Source: Halomicrobium zhouii (lineage in GTDB: Archaea > Halobacteriota > Halobacteria > Halobacteriales > Haloarculaceae). From it: a stretch of 64,000 nt of DNA. Location of the stretch: NCBI RefSeq assembly GCF_900114435.1, contig NZ_FOZK01000002.1, positions 496,001 to 560,000 on the forward strand, written 5' to 3'. The translations under genes and the position numbers were made by a program. Of the stretch, positions 1 through 9,578 are shown one piece after another. Under the pieces are notes generated by a model, which saw nothing but the letters and a program-made list of their open reading frames with translations, had not been told where the DNA came from and did not search any database. Numbering within the stretch: the stretch's first letter is position 1; each line of letters begins with the position of its first letter.

Positions 1-1
1 G

Positions 2-1555
2 TACGAGCGGACTGCCAGCGACCAGCGGTTCAGACTCGTCGTCCCCGCGAACGCGAGCATGCGCGACGCGCCCCGGTCGGTACTCGACTCGCTGGCCGAC
101 GCCTCGGACGCGCTGCGCGTCGGTGACCGCGACGACGAGGTGTTCGTCGTCGCCGCCCCGACCGACGGCGTCCAGTGGGGCGTCCGCGGCTACCAGACGG
201 GCGAATCCGACCTCTGGGTCCGCGACGTCGAACCGGTCGACAGCGCCGAGAACCCGTGGGTCCACGAGTACGTCCACACCCGCCAGGACTTCGCCCTCGA
301 CCCGGAGATGCGCTGGTTCCGCGAGGCCTCGGCCAGTTACTACGCGGCGCTGTTGACCTACGAGCAGGGACGCGTCCCCTACGACGCGTTCAGCCAGCGG
401 ATCGGCACCGGTGCGAACAGCTCCTACGCCGACGCCGTCCTCGCCAACCAGTCGACGTGGCAATCGGCTCCCGACTACGACAAGGGCGCGCTCGTCGCCG
501 GGCAACTGGACCGGCAGATTCGCAACACGCGCGACCAGGAACGGACGCTCCAGACGGTCGTCCAGGCGATGAACGCCGAATCGGGTCCGGTTTCGCTGTC
601 GGACTTCCTGGCGGCCCTCGGTGAACACGGCGACGACGAGATCGTTGACGCGGCCACCCGGTACGCCGAGGAGCCCGCGAACGTCACGATGTGGGACCAG
701 CCTGCACACGTCATGGCCTTCGGCGACCCACCCGCCCGCATCGGCTTCCAGCTCCCCGGCGACGGCAACGACGCAGCCTACCGGGTCGAGGGGAGCTACC
801 GGAACGCGACCATCGAGGCGAGTGACGGTCCAGTGGTCGTCGTGCCCGGCGAACGGCTCCGGGTCGGGACCGTGGTCGAGAACGCCGGCGGGCGGGCGGG
901 GAACTTCACCGCCCGGCTGGCAGTGAACGGGAGCGTCGTCGACCAGGCCAACGGCTCGGTCGCGCCCAACGAGACGGTCGTGCTGGGCCTGAACCACACG
1001 TTCGACGAGCCAGGGACGTACGAACTCGCGGTCGGGGGCGACGAACGGACCGTCGAGGTCAGAGAGCCCGCCGAGGGCCGGGTCACCGACGTCACGGTGA
1101 CCTCCCGGGAGGTGATGAAAGGCGAGTCCGTCCAGATGCGCGCCAGGGTCCAGAACGACGCTTCCGTCCCCGCCGAGACGTCGGTCGTGTTCCGCCGGGA
1201 CGACGGCCTGGCCGTCGCGGAGACGGTCCGTCTGGCCCCCGACTCCGCCGGCTGGGTCGACGCGAGCGTCCCGATGTCGCGGACCGGGGCCACGACCGTG
1301 CGCGTCGACGGTGCCGGGGAGGTGACAGTCGCCGTTCGCGCGCCCCCGGTGCAGACGACGGTCGGCGAGAACGCGACGGACTCGACCACCGACTCGCCCA
1401 CTACGGTGACGACCGCCACGCAGACCCACTCGAGGACGGCGACCCCGACCGACACGCCCGGCTCGACCAGTTCGGGGCTCGGCACTGAGGCGCTCGCGGT
1501 CACGCTGACGGTGGCGCTCGTCGCGACGCTGGCGGTGCTCCGCGAGCGCCGGTGA
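2..1555 (+). CDS. Surface gluzincin-like metallopeptidase with C-terminal anchor (5' end outside window)
   Basis: The frame is open from base 2, so the true start lies upstream of the window; the first internal ATG is at 59. An HEXXH zinc motif (HEYVH) is encoded at 263-277, and a candidate third ligand Glu follows 16 residues later at 323-325 (motif WFREASASYY), which is a gluzincin-like layout. Beta-rich regions of CARDB type follow. The protein ends in a Thr/Ser/Pro-rich stretch, one hydrophobic helix and a short basic tail (RERR). By inference the peptidase domain faces outside and is held by the C-terminal helix. The substrate is unknown. The next gene (thiD) converges on it. Confidence 0.7.
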   Translation, partial: YERTASDQRFRLVVPANASMRDAPRSVLDSLADASDALRVGDRDDEVFVVAAPTDGVQWGVRGYQTGESDLWVRDVEPVDSAENPWVHEYVHTRQDFALDPEMRWFREASASYYAALLTYEQGRVPYDAFSQRIGTGANSSYADAVLANQSTWQSAPDYDKGALVAGQLDRQIRNTRDQERTLQTVVQAMNAESGPVSLSDFLAALGEHGDDEIVDAATRYAEEPANVTMWDQPAHVMAFGDPPARIGFQLPGDGNDAAYRVEGSYRNATIEASDGPVVVVPGERLRVGTVVENAGGRAGNFTARLAVNGSVVDQANGSVAPNETVVLGLNHTFDEPGTYELAVGGDERTVEVREPAEGRVTDVTVTSREVMKGESVQMRARVQNDASVPAETSVVFRRDDGLAVAETVRLAPDSAGWVDASVPMSRTGATTVRVDGAGEVTVAVRAPPVQTTVGENATDSTTDSPTTVTTATQTHSRTATPTDTPGSTSSGLGTEALAVTLTVALVATLAVLRERR

Positions 1556-1582
1556 CGAGGCCCCTGGGACGGCGAACAGTCT

Positions 1583-1660
1583 TAGTGGTGGGTGTAACTT
1601 TTCACCGGTGTCGTCGGCCCAGTCGCGACGACAACCGGTACTCGATTACGACCACCACTA
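1583..1660. repeat. 78-bp palindromic hairpin element, copy 1
   Basis: The ends read TAGTGGTGG and CCACCACTA, an exact inverted repeat. A second inverted pair lies inside (ACCGGT-GTCGTCG against CGACGAC-AACCGGT), so the whole element can fold into one long hairpin. It sits between two convergent genes, where it could end transcription. A second copy is at 25942-26021. Confidence 0.7.
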
Positions 1661-3013
1661 TCAGTCCCGGTCCTCGACCGCGTCGAGCAGCCGTTCGGTC
1701 CGGTCGACGAGCGAGCCGGCGTCCGGCGCGAGCAGCGTGACTCCGGTCTCGTCTCGCGTCGGATCCACGACGGCGACGGGCGGGGCGTCGTCGTCAGCCG
1801 TGGCGTCGCTGACCCGCCGTGCGAGCGGTCGGTCCGTCCCGTCGGTGTCACCGACTTCGGCGGCTAGCTCGACGACTGGCTCGTCGAACTCGGCGAGCGC
1901 CCGGTCGAGCGCCGGAGAGCGACGGCACTCGAGTGCGAACCGGGTCGCCGGGGCCACCTCGCGGACGGCCAGGACCAGGGACGCGAGCCGACCGCCGGCT
2001 CCGAAGCGAACGCCGCGGTTGGGTCGCAGTCCGTCCCGCGTTCGACCGATGCCGCCCTCGACGGCCGCGACGTCCCGGGGCGATTCGGCGTAGGGCGTCG
2101 TGCCGGCGACGTTCGTCCCGTCGGCCGGAACCAGTGCTCTCGGCGCCCGGTCGACGAGCAGGCCGACGACGCGCTCGACGGCCTCGACGGTCTCGCCGCG
2201 GGCCGCCTCGTTCCGCGCCTCGACGAGGTGGTGGACCGACCCGGGTCCCTCGCCGACGTCGACGCCGTAGCGGACCGCCGCGGCCAGCAGGGAGACGCCG
2301 TCGCCCACGGCGCTCGGCAGGTCGTCGCCGTGGGCCAGTCGCGTCGCCACGGCGCTGGAGAGCGTACAGCCCGAGCCGTGGGTCGCGGTAGTGTCGACCC
2401 GGTCGTGCCGGAAGCTGTGGGTCGTCTCCTCGGTGACGAGCACGTCGACGACGTCGTCGCCGGGGACGTGCCCGCCCTTGACGAGCGCGGCGTCGGCGCC
2501 CATCCCGACCAGTGTCTCCCCGGCCTCCCGGGCGGCGTCGACGTCGGTCACTTCGACGCCTGTCAGCACCTCGGCCTCGTCGGCGTTGGGCGTCACGAGC
2601 GTCGCCGCGGCGACGAGGTCCTCGTAGGCCGACTCCGCCGCGGGTTCGAGCAGGCGGTCGCCCGACGCGGCGACCATCACCGGGTCGACGACGAGGTTCG
2701 GCAACCGGTCGGCGTACTCGACGACGGTCTCGACCACCTCGGTCCGGCCGAGCATCCCGGTCTTCACCGCGGCGACGTCGAAGTCAGAGAGGACAGCGTC
2801 GATCTGGGCCTCGATCTCGGGGATCGGGAGTCCGTGAGTCCCCTGGACGCCGCGCGTGTTCTGGGCCGTGACGCTCGTGATGGCGCTCGTCCCGAACGCG
2901 CCGCCGGCCTCGATGGTCTTCAGGTCTGCCTGTATCCCCGCGCCGCCGCCCGAGTCGCTCCCCGCGATCGTGAGAACGACCGGGGGCCGGACGGGTGCGG
3001 ATCGTCGTGTCAT
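1661..3013 (-). CDS. thiD: Bifunctional HMP/HMP-phosphate kinase fused to thiamine-phosphate synthase ThiN
   Basis: Thiamine biosynthesis, cytoplasmic. The N-terminal ~265 residues are a ribokinase-fold ThiD: the start ([17 protein letters not shown]) matches the family, and [11 protein letters not shown] near residue 230 is the ATP/anion-hole motif. ThiD phosphorylates hydroxymethylpyrimidine to its pyrophosphate. Residues ~275-450 fit the archaeal ThiN domain, which joins HMP-PP to the thiazole phosphate ([24 protein letters not shown] is recognisable in part). Such fusions are common in archaea. A separate thiE lies at 53126, so this genome carries two kinds of thiamine-phosphate synthase. 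Confidence 0.9.
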   Translation of the reverse strand: MTRRSAPVRPPVVLTIAGSDSGGGAGIQADLKTIEAGGAFGTSAITSVTAQNTRGVQGTHGLPIPEIEAQIDAVLSDFDVAAVKTGMLGRTEVVETVVEYADRLPNLVVDPVMVAASGDRLLEPAAESAYEDLVAAATLVTPNADEAEVLTGVEVTDVDAAREAGETLVGMGADAALVKGGHVPGDDVVDVLVTEETTHSFRHDRVDTTATHGSGCTLSSAVATRLAHGDDLPSAVGDGVSLLAAAVRYGVDVGEGPGSVHHLVEARNEAARGETVEAVERVVGLLVDRAPRALVPADGTNVAGTTPYAESPRDVAAVEGGIGRTRDGLRPNRGVRFGAGGRLASLVLAVREVAPATRFALECRRSPALDRALAEFDEPVVELAAEVGDTDGTDRPLARRVSDATADDDAPPVAVVDPTRDETGVTLLAPDAGSLVDRTERLLDAVEDRD

Positions 3014-3139
3014 ACTGATCCTCTGGGACCACTGGGTGGTAAGCGGTGGTGGTTCTCTCCGGTGGCCGACGGTCCGGATCGGTCGTCGTCCGAGGGTTTA
3101 CACGCTCGAAGCCCCTAGCCCGTGTGCGGCCCTCCCACA

Positions 3140-3298
3140 ATGAGTGAGGACGAAAACACGGACGACGCCCAGTACGGCTTCTTCAAGACGGACGATGGGG
3201 ACACGGTCCTCTACGACCGGAACAACCCGGAAGCGTGGATCCAGTCGACGTTCTCGGTAGCGGTCGGCGCGACGGCCGAGACAGAGACGAGGGCTTGA
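3140..3298 (+). CDS. Small acidic protein, DUF7331-like (52 aa)
   Basis: This short frame encodes 52 residues beginning [15 protein letters not shown]. The core [19 protein letters not shown] and the following AWIQS resemble a small haloarchaeal family that I recall as DUF7331; the family number is from memory. There is no membrane segment or cysteine. A TATA-like GTTTACAC lies about 40 bases upstream. It is divergent from thiD and stands alone. Function unknown. Confidence 0.75.
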   Translation: MSEDENTDDAQYGFFKTDDGDTVLYDRNNPEAWIQSTFSVAVGATAETETRA

Positions 3299-3382
3299 TC
3301 CGCAACCCGCGGTGAGCGACGAGACGGGACGGGCGCTGTGACCCGGTTCTCGACGACATTTTCCGGAACAGCCCGTGACCTG

Positions 3383-4324
3383 CTAGCCCAGCGCGATGAT
3401 CGTCACGCCGACGACGGCGAGGCCGGCGGCGACGAGACGGATCCGGAAGTGCTCCTCGCCCAGCAGCAGCCCGCCCAGCACGACCGCGACGACGGCCTGC
3501 GTGTTGACGATCGGTGAGGCGACGCTGGCCGGAAGCGCGCCGAAGGCGTACATAGCGACGTGGTTCGCCGTCGCGAGTAGCAGTCCGGTCGCGGCGAACT
3601 TCGGGAGGTCCCCGCGGACGTCGACGCGCACCTTCTCCGTCACCGTGGCGGTGCCACCGTCGGCTGCGGTCGACGACGAGTCGAGCGCCGCCGACGGCCA
3701 GTTCCGGGCCGCGATGGGGGCCAGCGAGGCGGTCAGCGTGGCGAACAGCACGACGACGAACGTCTGTGGCGGGACAGAGAGTTCCTGCATCAGCGTCCGC
3801 TTGCCGACGTCGACGACCGCGAAGGAGGCCGCGGAGGCCAGCGCGAACTGCGCCGGCCTGGCCGAGACCGCCCGTTGCAGCGGTTCGAGCAGTTCGCCGG
3901 GGCGGTAGTTCGCGACGTAGATGGCGATCGTCGCGACGACGACGCCGACTACCTGGAGCGTCGAGAGGTACTGGTCGAGCAGGAGGACCTCCAGCGGCAG
4001 GACGAACACCGGGATGACCTTGCTGATGGGGGCGACGTAGGAGACGGCGCCGACCGCGATGGCCCGGAAGAAGGTGAGGTTCCCCACCAGCGTGAACCCG
4101 ACCGTGGCCGCGAGGACGAGGACGCCGGTTCGACCGAAGCCGGCCGGGAAGAAGCTTCCGTCGACGGTCACCAGCGCGACCGGGACGTACCAGCCGAGCG
4201 CGAAGGCGAACGCGAGGAAGACGTACACCGTCGCCGGGTACGCGCTGAAGTACCGCTTGATCACGAAGAGGTAGCTCCCGAACAGGAACGCCGAGACGAC
4301 GGCGAACAGGAGGCCCAGAGACAC
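3383..4324 (-). CDS. EamA/DMT-superfamily membrane transporter
   Basis: A polytopic protein of 313 aa with about ten hydrophobic segments in two repeated halves, the usual architecture of drug/metabolite transporters. The halves are joined by a hydrophilic stretch around residues 185-215 that is longer than usual. The C-terminal half has the typical EamA ending (PIVNTQAVVAVVLGGLLLGE). I chose the GTG at 4324, which places the first membrane helix at the N-terminus; the open frame runs much further upstream, but only as antisense to the glycosidase gene. The substrate cannot be told from sequence. Confidence 0.8.
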   Translation of the reverse strand: MSLGLLFAVVSAFLFGSYLFVIKRYFSAYPATVYVFLAFAFALGWYVPVALVTVDGSFFPAGFGRTGVLVLAATVGFTLVGNLTFFRAIAVGAVSYVAPISKVIPVFVLPLEVLLLDQYLSTLQVVGVVVATIAIYVANYRPGELLEPLQRAVSARPAQFALASAASFAVVDVGKRTLMQELSVPPQTFVVVLFATLTASLAPIAARNWPSAALDSSSTAADGGTATVTEKVRVDVRGDLPKFAATGLLLATANHVAMYAFGALPASVASPIVNTQAVVAVVLGGLLLGEEHFRIRLVAAGLAVVGVTIIALG

Positions 4325-4639
4325 GACCGAACGTCTGCGATCGATCCTCAAGAGCGTCCCGTTTGGGGTGCCGTGTGCGGAACGGTGACGATCGACACTG
4401 TACGCCGGACGCGGGGAACCGGGCCACGGGAGCGCGTTCCGAGAGCGCGGGCCGGGTGCGCGCGAGAAGCTGGCAACCAGGTGACGAGCGACTGTGGCCG
4501 ATTCCTGTTCAGTTATCACGAACGGCTTCGCGCGATTTCGGAACGTTCGAGCGCGGCCGTTCGGTTCCGTGGAACGAAAAGTGGTAGTCGACTGAGAAAT
4601 CGCCGAAGGGTTTAGCACCTCAACCACGACGGGTCGGCT
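4325..4639. other. Divergent intergenic region, transporter / glycosidase
   Basis: 315 bases without a convincing gene. It should hold the promoters of both flanking divergent genes. On the glycosidase side a TATA-like GTTTAG (4611-4616) lies about 27 bases before the GTG start, as expected for a leaderless mRNA. No strong repeats or hairpins were noticed. Confidence 0.5.
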
Positions 4640-7000
4640 GTGACAGCGACGGACAACCCACCCTATCGCGACGCATCGCTGCCCGTCGAGCGGCGGGTCG
4701 ACGACCTCCTCGACCGAATGACCCTCGAGGAGAAGGTCGCCCAGCTGACCGCCGTGCCGGCCCGGTACATGGCGCTGGACGAGAGTGCTGCCGAGAGCGC
4801 CGTCCACCTGCTGGACGAGGACGGGAACATCAACCGCGACAACGCCCGCGAACTGATCGGGGACGGCGTAGGCCACTTCACTCGCCTCGGTGGCGGCGGT
4901 AGCCTCGAACCCGAACGGGCCGCCGAAGTGACCAACGAACTCCAGGAGATGGTCCAGGAGGAGACCCGCCTGGGCATCCCGGCGGTCCCCCACGAGGAGT
5001 GTCTGAGCGGCTACATGGGCCCCGACGGTACCACCTACCCGCAGGGCATCGGCCTGGCGAGCACGTGGAACCCCGACCTGGTCGAGGAGATGACCACGCG
5101 CATCCGCGAGCAGTTGCAGGCCATCGGCACCGTCCACGCGCTCTCGCCGGTGCTCGACGTCGGCCGCGACCCCCGCTGGGGCCGCACCGAGGAGACCTTC
5201 GGCGAGGACGAGTACCTCGTCGCGGAGATGGCCAGCGCGTACGTCCGCGGGCTCCAGGGCGAGGACCCCACCGAGGGCATCTCCGCGACGGTCAAGCACT
5301 TCGCCGGCCACGCCGTCGGCGAGGGTGCAAAGAACCGTTCGTCGGTCCAGATCGGCGAGCGTGAACTCCGCGAGGTCCATCTGTTCCCCTTCGAGGCGGC
5401 CATCCGCGAGACCGGCGCCGAGTCGGTGATGAACGCCTACCACGACATCGACGGCGTCCCCTGCGCGAAGGACCGCTCGCTCCTGACGGGCATCCTGCGC
5501 GAGGAGTGGGGCTTCGACGGCACCGTCGTCTCGGACTACTTCAGCGTCCGCTACCTCGACGACGAACACGGCGTCGCCGCCGACCACTACGAGGCCGGTA
5601 TCCAGGCCCTCGAGGCCGGCATGGACGTCGAACTCCCGCAGGTCGCCGCCTACGACAAGCTGGTCGACGCCGTCGAGAACGGCGACCTCGCCGAGGAGAC
5701 GGTCGACGTCGCCGCCCGGCGCGTCCTCCGCCAGAAGGTCGAGAAGGGCGTCCTCGACGACCCGTTCGTGGACGTCGATTCGGTCTCCGAGGAGTTCGGC
5801 CCCGACGCCGACCGCGACTATGCCCGCAAGCTCGGGCGCGAGTCCGTCACGCTCCTGAAGAACGCCGACGACCTGCTCCCGCTCGTGGGCGAGGAGGACG
5901 TCGCCGTCGTCGGCCCGAAAGCCGACACCCCCGAGGGCCAGCTGGGCGACTACGCCTACGCGGCCCACTACCCCGAGCGCGACGCGAACCGCGAGGTTGT
6001 CACGCCGCTCGACGCCCTCGAGGAGCGCCTGGGCGACCAGGTCACCTACGCCGAGGGCTGCACCACGACCGGGCCCGCGACGGAGGGCTTCGAGGACGCC
6101 GTCGCCGCCGCGGAGGACTCGGACGTCGCCGTCGCCTTCGTCGGCACCCGCTCGGCCATCGCCTTCAGCGATCCCGAGGCCGACATGGTCGAACAGCCGG
6201 ACGTCCCGACCAGCGGCGAGGGCGCGGACGTCACCGACCTCCAGCTCCCCGGCGTCCAGCAGGAGCTCGTCGAGGAACTTCACGACACGGACACGCCGCT
6301 CGTCGTCGTCCAGGTCACCGGCAAACCCCACGCCATCGAGTGGATCGACGACAACGTGCCTGCAATCCTCCAGGCCTGGCTCCCCGGCGAGGAGGGCGGC
6401 CACGGCATCGCCGACGTGCTGCTTGGCGACCACAACCCGAGCGGGCGACTCCCGCTCTCGGTGCCCAAGAACGTCGGCCAGCTGCCCGTCTACTACAGCC
6501 GCAAGCCCAACAGCCGGAACGAGAACCACGTCTACACGGACGAGGACCCGCTCTACCCGTTCGGCCACGGGCTGAGCTACACCGAGTTCGAGTACGGCGA
6601 GGTCTCCCTCTCGGAGACGGAGGTCGGCCCCGCCGACACCGTCACCGCCAGCGTCACCGTCGAGAACACGGGTGACGTGGCCGGCCACGAAGTCGTCCAG
6701 CTGTACACCCACCAGGACAACCCGAGCCTGGCCCGCCCGGTCCAGGAACTACGGGGCTTCGAGCGCGTCCACCTCGAACCCGGCGAGTCCGCGACCGTGA
6801 CCGTCACGCTCTCGACCGCGCAACTGGCCTTCCACGACACGGACATGGACCTGGTCGTCGAACCCGACACCTACGAGGTCCGCGTCGGCAGTTCCGCCGC
6901 CGACATCGAGTCGACCGCGACCTTCGACGTCGTCGGCGAGCGCTACGAGGTCCCCTCCAGCGGGCGCGCGTACTTCAGCGACTCCAGCGTCGAGGAGTAA
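4640..7000 (+). CDS. Glycoside hydrolase family 3 beta-glucosidase/xylosidase-type enzyme
   Basis: 786 aa with the full three-domain GH3 layout: an N-terminal TIM barrel (~1-340), an alpha/beta sandwich (~390-620) and a C-terminal fibronectin-III-like domain (~650-780). The nucleophile Asp is in GTVVSDYFSV. The substrate-binding KHFAGH motif and the RDPRWGRTEETFGED signature are present. There is no signal peptide, so it is probably cytoplasmic and acts on short imported oligosaccharides. The GTG start fits the TATA box at 4611. The exact sugar specificity (gluco, xylo or other) is not resolved by sequence alone. Confidence 0.92.
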   Translation: MTATDNPPYRDASLPVERRVDDLLDRMTLEEKVAQLTAVPARYMALDESAAESAVHLLDEDGNINRDNARELIGDGVGHFTRLGGGGSLEPERAAEVTNELQEMVQEETRLGIPAVPHEECLSGYMGPDGTTYPQGIGLASTWNPDLVEEMTTRIREQLQAIGTVHALSPVLDVGRDPRWGRTEETFGEDEYLVAEMASAYVRGLQGEDPTEGISATVKHFAGHAVGEGAKNRSSVQIGERELREVHLFPFEAAIRETGAESVMNAYHDIDGVPCAKDRSLLTGILREEWGFDGTVVSDYFSVRYLDDEHGVAADHYEAGIQALEAGMDVELPQVAAYDKLVDAVENGDLAEETVDVAARRVLRQKVEKGVLDDPFVDVDSVSEEFGPDADRDYARKLGRESVTLLKNADDLLPLVGEEDVAVVGPKADTPEGQLGDYAYAAHYPERDANREVVTPLDALEERLGDQVTYAEGCTTTGPATEGFEDAVAAAEDSDVAVAFVGTRSAIAFSDPEADMVEQPDVPTSGEGADVTDLQLPGVQQELVEELHDTDTPLVVVQVTGKPHAIEWIDDNVPAILQAWLPGEEGGHGIADVLLGDHNPSGRLPLSVPKNVGQLPVYYSRKPNSRNENHVYTDEDPLYPFGHGLSYTEFEYGEVSLSETEVGPADTVTASVTVENTGDVAGHEVVQLYTHQDNPSLARPVQELRGFERVHLEPGESATVTVTLSTAQLAFHDTDMDLVVEPDTYEVRVGSSAADIESTATFDVVGERYEVPSSGRAYFSDSSVEE

Positions 7001-7095
7001 TCAAATCTAGTCAGTCGATTTTCTTTCTTCGCAATTCGAATAGCGACAGCCACTGTTCGATAGCGACTGCGACAATTAGCGGTGGGTGGGACATC

Positions 7096-7190
7096 GAAAG
7101 GGGCCGACCGGTCGTCGAGCGAAAACCACCAAGCACGGCCGCAGGCCGCGCGCAGGTGCGTTCGGAGCCGACGAGCGGGAGGGGGCTTTC
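7096..7190. repeat. Left inverted-repeat arm flanking the frnE-like gene
   Basis: Bases 7096-7110 and 7172-7190 are exact reverse complements of 8190-8204 (15 bp) and 7992-8010 (19 bp). The two pairs are nested around the DsbA-family gene. Between them, 7131-7155 resembles the reverse complement of 8105-8120 (AAGCAC...GCAGGCCG). The motifs match the GAAAGCCC...CCCTTTCAGTCC layout of the elements at 41.2 and 50.8 kb. Confidence 0.7.
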
Positions 7191-7244
7191 GGGGCTGTTG
7201 CTGGAAGTGGTGTTCCCGTTAGTCGTGGCAACTCCAGTCTTAGT

Positions 7245-7877
7245 CTACACTCCTTCGACCAGTCGTTCGAACTGTTCGGGCGGAATCGCCCCTCTCGCGC
7301 TGTACTGGTCGTAGACGAACGTCGGGATACCGGTCACACCGGCGTCCTGGGCGGCGTCGAAGCGCTCGCGCAGGCGCTCGTCCCACTCGCTCGTGAGTGC
7401 CGAATCGACGACGCCCTCGTCCAGGTCGACGTCCACTACGAGGTCCCGCAGGACCTCGGGATCGCCGATGTCGAGGCCCTCCTGCCAGTGGGCGTCGAAG
7501 AGGCGCTCGTGGAGGCGGAGGAACGCCTCTTCACCGAGCTCTTCCCGAACGTACAGCGCCACCTGCTGGGCGTTCCAGGAGTCGACCTCCATCGAGGCCT
7601 CGACGTTCATCTCGACGTCGTACTCCTCTTTGAGCTGGCGGACGTTCTCGCGGGCCTTCTCGAAGTACTCCTCGTCCTTCCCGTCGTCGACGTCGCTGTC
7701 GATGCTCCCGTCGGGATTGCGCTTGTACCCGCGCAGGTCGTAGAGGTGCCACTGGACCTCGGGTGGGTCGTCTTTCGACTCGAGGTACTGTTCCATCGCC
7801 GCCTTGCCGAGGTAGCAAAAGGGACAGACGTAGTCCGAGAAGACGATCAGTTCGTCCTCCTGGGCCTGTGTGCTCAT
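7245..7877 (-). CDS. DsbA-family (FrnE-like) thiol oxidoreductase
   Basis: 210 aa, thioredoxin fold with a helical insertion. The active-site motif CPFC is at residues 18-21 (DYVCPFCYLGK), and the cis-proline loop VTGIPTF is near the C-terminus. Without a signal peptide it is cytoplasmic, like FrnE proteins that handle disulfides under oxidative stress. The physiological partner is unknown. The gene stands between two inverted-repeat arms (7096-7190 and 7992-8204), as if it were a cassette inside a repeat element. The neighbouring thioredoxin gene (8282-8614) has the same orientation but is separated by 400 bases of hairpins, so co-transcription is doubtful. Confidence 0.88.
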   Translation of the reverse strand: MSTQAQEDELIVFSDYVCPFCYLGKAAMEQYLESKDDPPEVQWHLYDLRGYKRNPDGSIDSDVDDGKDEEYFEKARENVRQLKEEYDVEMNVEASMEVDSWNAQQVALYVREELGEEAFLRLHERLFDAHWQEGLDIGDPEVLRDLVVDVDLDEGVVDSALTSEWDERLRERFDAAQDAGVTGIPTFVYDQYSARGAIPPEQFERLVEGV

Positions 7878-7991
7878 GGGCTTCGTTTTGGTCTGGGGCC
7901 TGAAAAGCTGTCACGTGACGCGCGGGTAACCGGGATGACGAGAGAGAATGAACTGCGACGGCGCTGCAGAATCAACCATCGAGAGCAGCTT

Positions 7992-8204
7992 GAAAGCCCC
8001 CTCCCGCTCGGATCGGGAGGCTCGCTGTCGTTCGAGAGAGCTTCGCTCTCTCGTGATGACGAAAGGCGCAAAGCGCCTTTCGAACCACGCTCCTCGGCCT
8101 GGCGGCCTGCGGTGCTTGCATCGCCTGCCTTCCCCGAGCGGAAGGTCGGCGGAGCCGACCTTCTATAACCTGGCGGCTGCGCCGCCAGGCGGTCGGCCCC
8201 TTTC
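7992..8204. repeat. Right inverted-repeat arm and hairpin cluster upstream of the frnE-like gene
   Basis: The arm begins with GAAAGCCCCCTCCCGCTCG (7992-8010) and ends with CGGTCGGCCCCTTTC (8190-8204), followed by AGTCC. Both are exact reverse complements of the left arm. Between them are four perfect short hairpins: 8033-8053, 8060-8082, 8141-8163 and 8169-8189, each with a small GC-rich loop. The 404-base gap 7878-8281 therefore holds repeat DNA rather than a gene. Confidence 0.75.
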
Positions 8205-8281
8205 AGTCCCGCCCGCTGCGGAAGTCAGTCGGCCGCAACATAGTGGTTAGTTCCCTCGCCTTCGAACCTCTGTGGTCGCTC

Positions 8282-8614
8282 CTACTCGCCGATTAACTCC
8301 AGCAGGTCGTCGGCCGGGACGAACCCGTCCTCTCGGGTGTCGACGAGGTCGCCGTCCTCGAAGTAGAGGAGTTTGGGGACCGAGCGGACGTCGTACTCCT
8401 CGACCAGCGGCGGGTCGTCGCGAGGATTCATCGTGGCGACGGCGACGTCGGCGCTGCGGGCGACGCCGCTCAGGACGGGCTCCATCGACTGGCAGATGCC
8501 GCAGCCGTCGGTGTAGAACTCCACGAGCACGCGGTCGTGGTTCGCGAGGAAGTCGTCGAGTTCGGTCTGCGAGTCGAGCGGGACAGGGCGGTCCAGTTCC
8601 TCGGCTGTTGTCAT
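8282..8614 (-). CDS. Thioredoxin-family protein
   Basis: 110 aa, single thioredoxin domain. The redox motif is CGIC (C38, C41) in FYTDGCGICQSMEP instead of the classical CGPC, and the cis-proline lies in VRSVPKLLYF. It is likely a cytoplasmic disulfide reductase; the Ile in the motif suggests a redox potential unlike classical thioredoxin. I prefer the ATG at 8614 because a TATA-like CTTTACCCC (reverse strand, about 8640) lies roughly 27 bases upstream; a TTG two codons earlier is less likely. Confidence 0.85.
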   Translation of the reverse strand: MTTAEELDRPVPLDSQTELDDFLANHDRVLVEFYTDGCGICQSMEPVLSGVARSADVAVATMNPRDDPPLVEEYDVRSVPKLLYFEDGDLVDTREDGFVPADDLLELIGE

Positions 8615-8650
8615 ACCCAATGGTAGGGGATCGAGCGGGGTAAAGCTGTC

Positions 8651-9433
8651 TCAGGCCGGGGTCGACGGCGTATCGGGGGTGGTGGTGGACTCGCCACCGT
8701 CGAGGTCGCCGGCGTCGCCGCGGAGGAGGTTGAACGCGCTGGCGAGGACGGCGAGTGTGTACAGCGACACCGGGATGGTGATGACCAGTTGCGCGACGCT
8801 GAGGACCGCCTGGCTGATGCCCGCGAACGCGACCACGAACGAACCGATGGTGAGGACTATCCACAGTGCGAAGCTCAGGCCGACGATGACCGCGCCGAGC
8901 GCGAACAGGGCGAACCGGTCCCCTTCGGTGAGCCGCCAGCTCTTGCGCATGGCCGCAACGAAGTTATCGCCCTCGACGACGATGAAGACCTGCATGAACG
9001 CCAGCGCGACCATCAGGAAGACGCCGGGGACGACGAGCAGGACCAGTCCGATGAACACTGCGATGCCGTAGACGATACCGCCGACGACGAGGTTCAGGAG
9101 CGCGAACAGGACGCCGCCGGTGAGGTGTTCGCTTCGGACGGACTGGCGCTCGTCGGCGACGAACGTCCGGATCGTGACGATGGGGAGGTACAGTAACAGG
9201 ACGCCAGATAGTGCGAGGAGAGCGCCGGCGACTGAGAGCGGGAGATCGAGCGCGAGCCCTGTGGCCCCCGTCATTGGGGCCCCATTCTGGGCGGCGTACG
9301 CTCGAATGGTGCTCATCACACTCACCAGGTAGACCCCGTTCACGACGAGGTACGCGGCGATCAGTATCGCGCCGGCCCTGCTGGCGGTCTTCGCGAATCC
9401 GTCTTTGAGCGCTGTTCCTATCGGGAGGGACAT
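8651..9433 (-). CDS. Polytopic membrane protein of unknown function (DUF7847-like)
   Basis: 260 aa with about six hydrophobic helices and a polar, acidic Ser/Thr/Pro tail. The region around VVEGDNFVAAMRKSWRLTEGDRF resembles the cytosolic loop of haloarchaeal membrane proteins related to the membrane domain of glycerophosphodiester phosphodiesterases; the DUF number is from memory. No catalytic motif was seen. The start chosen is the ATG at 9433, just before the first helix. It is divergent from mutS. Confidence 0.7.
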   Translation of the reverse strand: MSLPIGTALKDGFAKTASRAGAILIAAYLVVNGVYLVSVMSTIRAYAAQNGAPMTGATGLALDLPLSVAGALLALSGVLLLYLPIVTIRTFVADERQSVRSEHLTGGVLFALLNLVVGGIVYGIAVFIGLVLLVVPGVFLMVALAFMQVFIVVEGDNFVAAMRKSWRLTEGDRFALFALGAVIVGLSFALWIVLTIGSFVVAFAGISQAVLSVAQLVITIPVSLYTLAVLASAFNLLRGDAGDLDGGESTTTPDTPSTPA

Positions 9434-9578
9434 TGTACTACGGGGTCTATCGAGAGAGGGTTTGTACCTTCCTCCCGTTTTCTGACTCAGAAACTCGGCC
9501 GCACCCGGGCGCTGGGACGGCGGACGGTCCCCGACCGAGCCCAAAGGGTATTTGACCGACGGCCGCCCCAACCGAACC

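Noticed and set aside
3383-6712. Very long open frame on the minus strand across the glycosidase gene
   Set aside because: Only the part 3383-4324 looks like a protein (membrane helices). The rest is antisense to a clear GH3 enzyme and reads as low-complexity Val/Leu/Asp/Gly sequence typical of shadows in GC-rich DNA.
9552-9578. TTG start for mutS
   Set aside because: TTG starts are rare in haloarchaea, and it would overlap the likely TATA box; the ATG at 9579 fits better.
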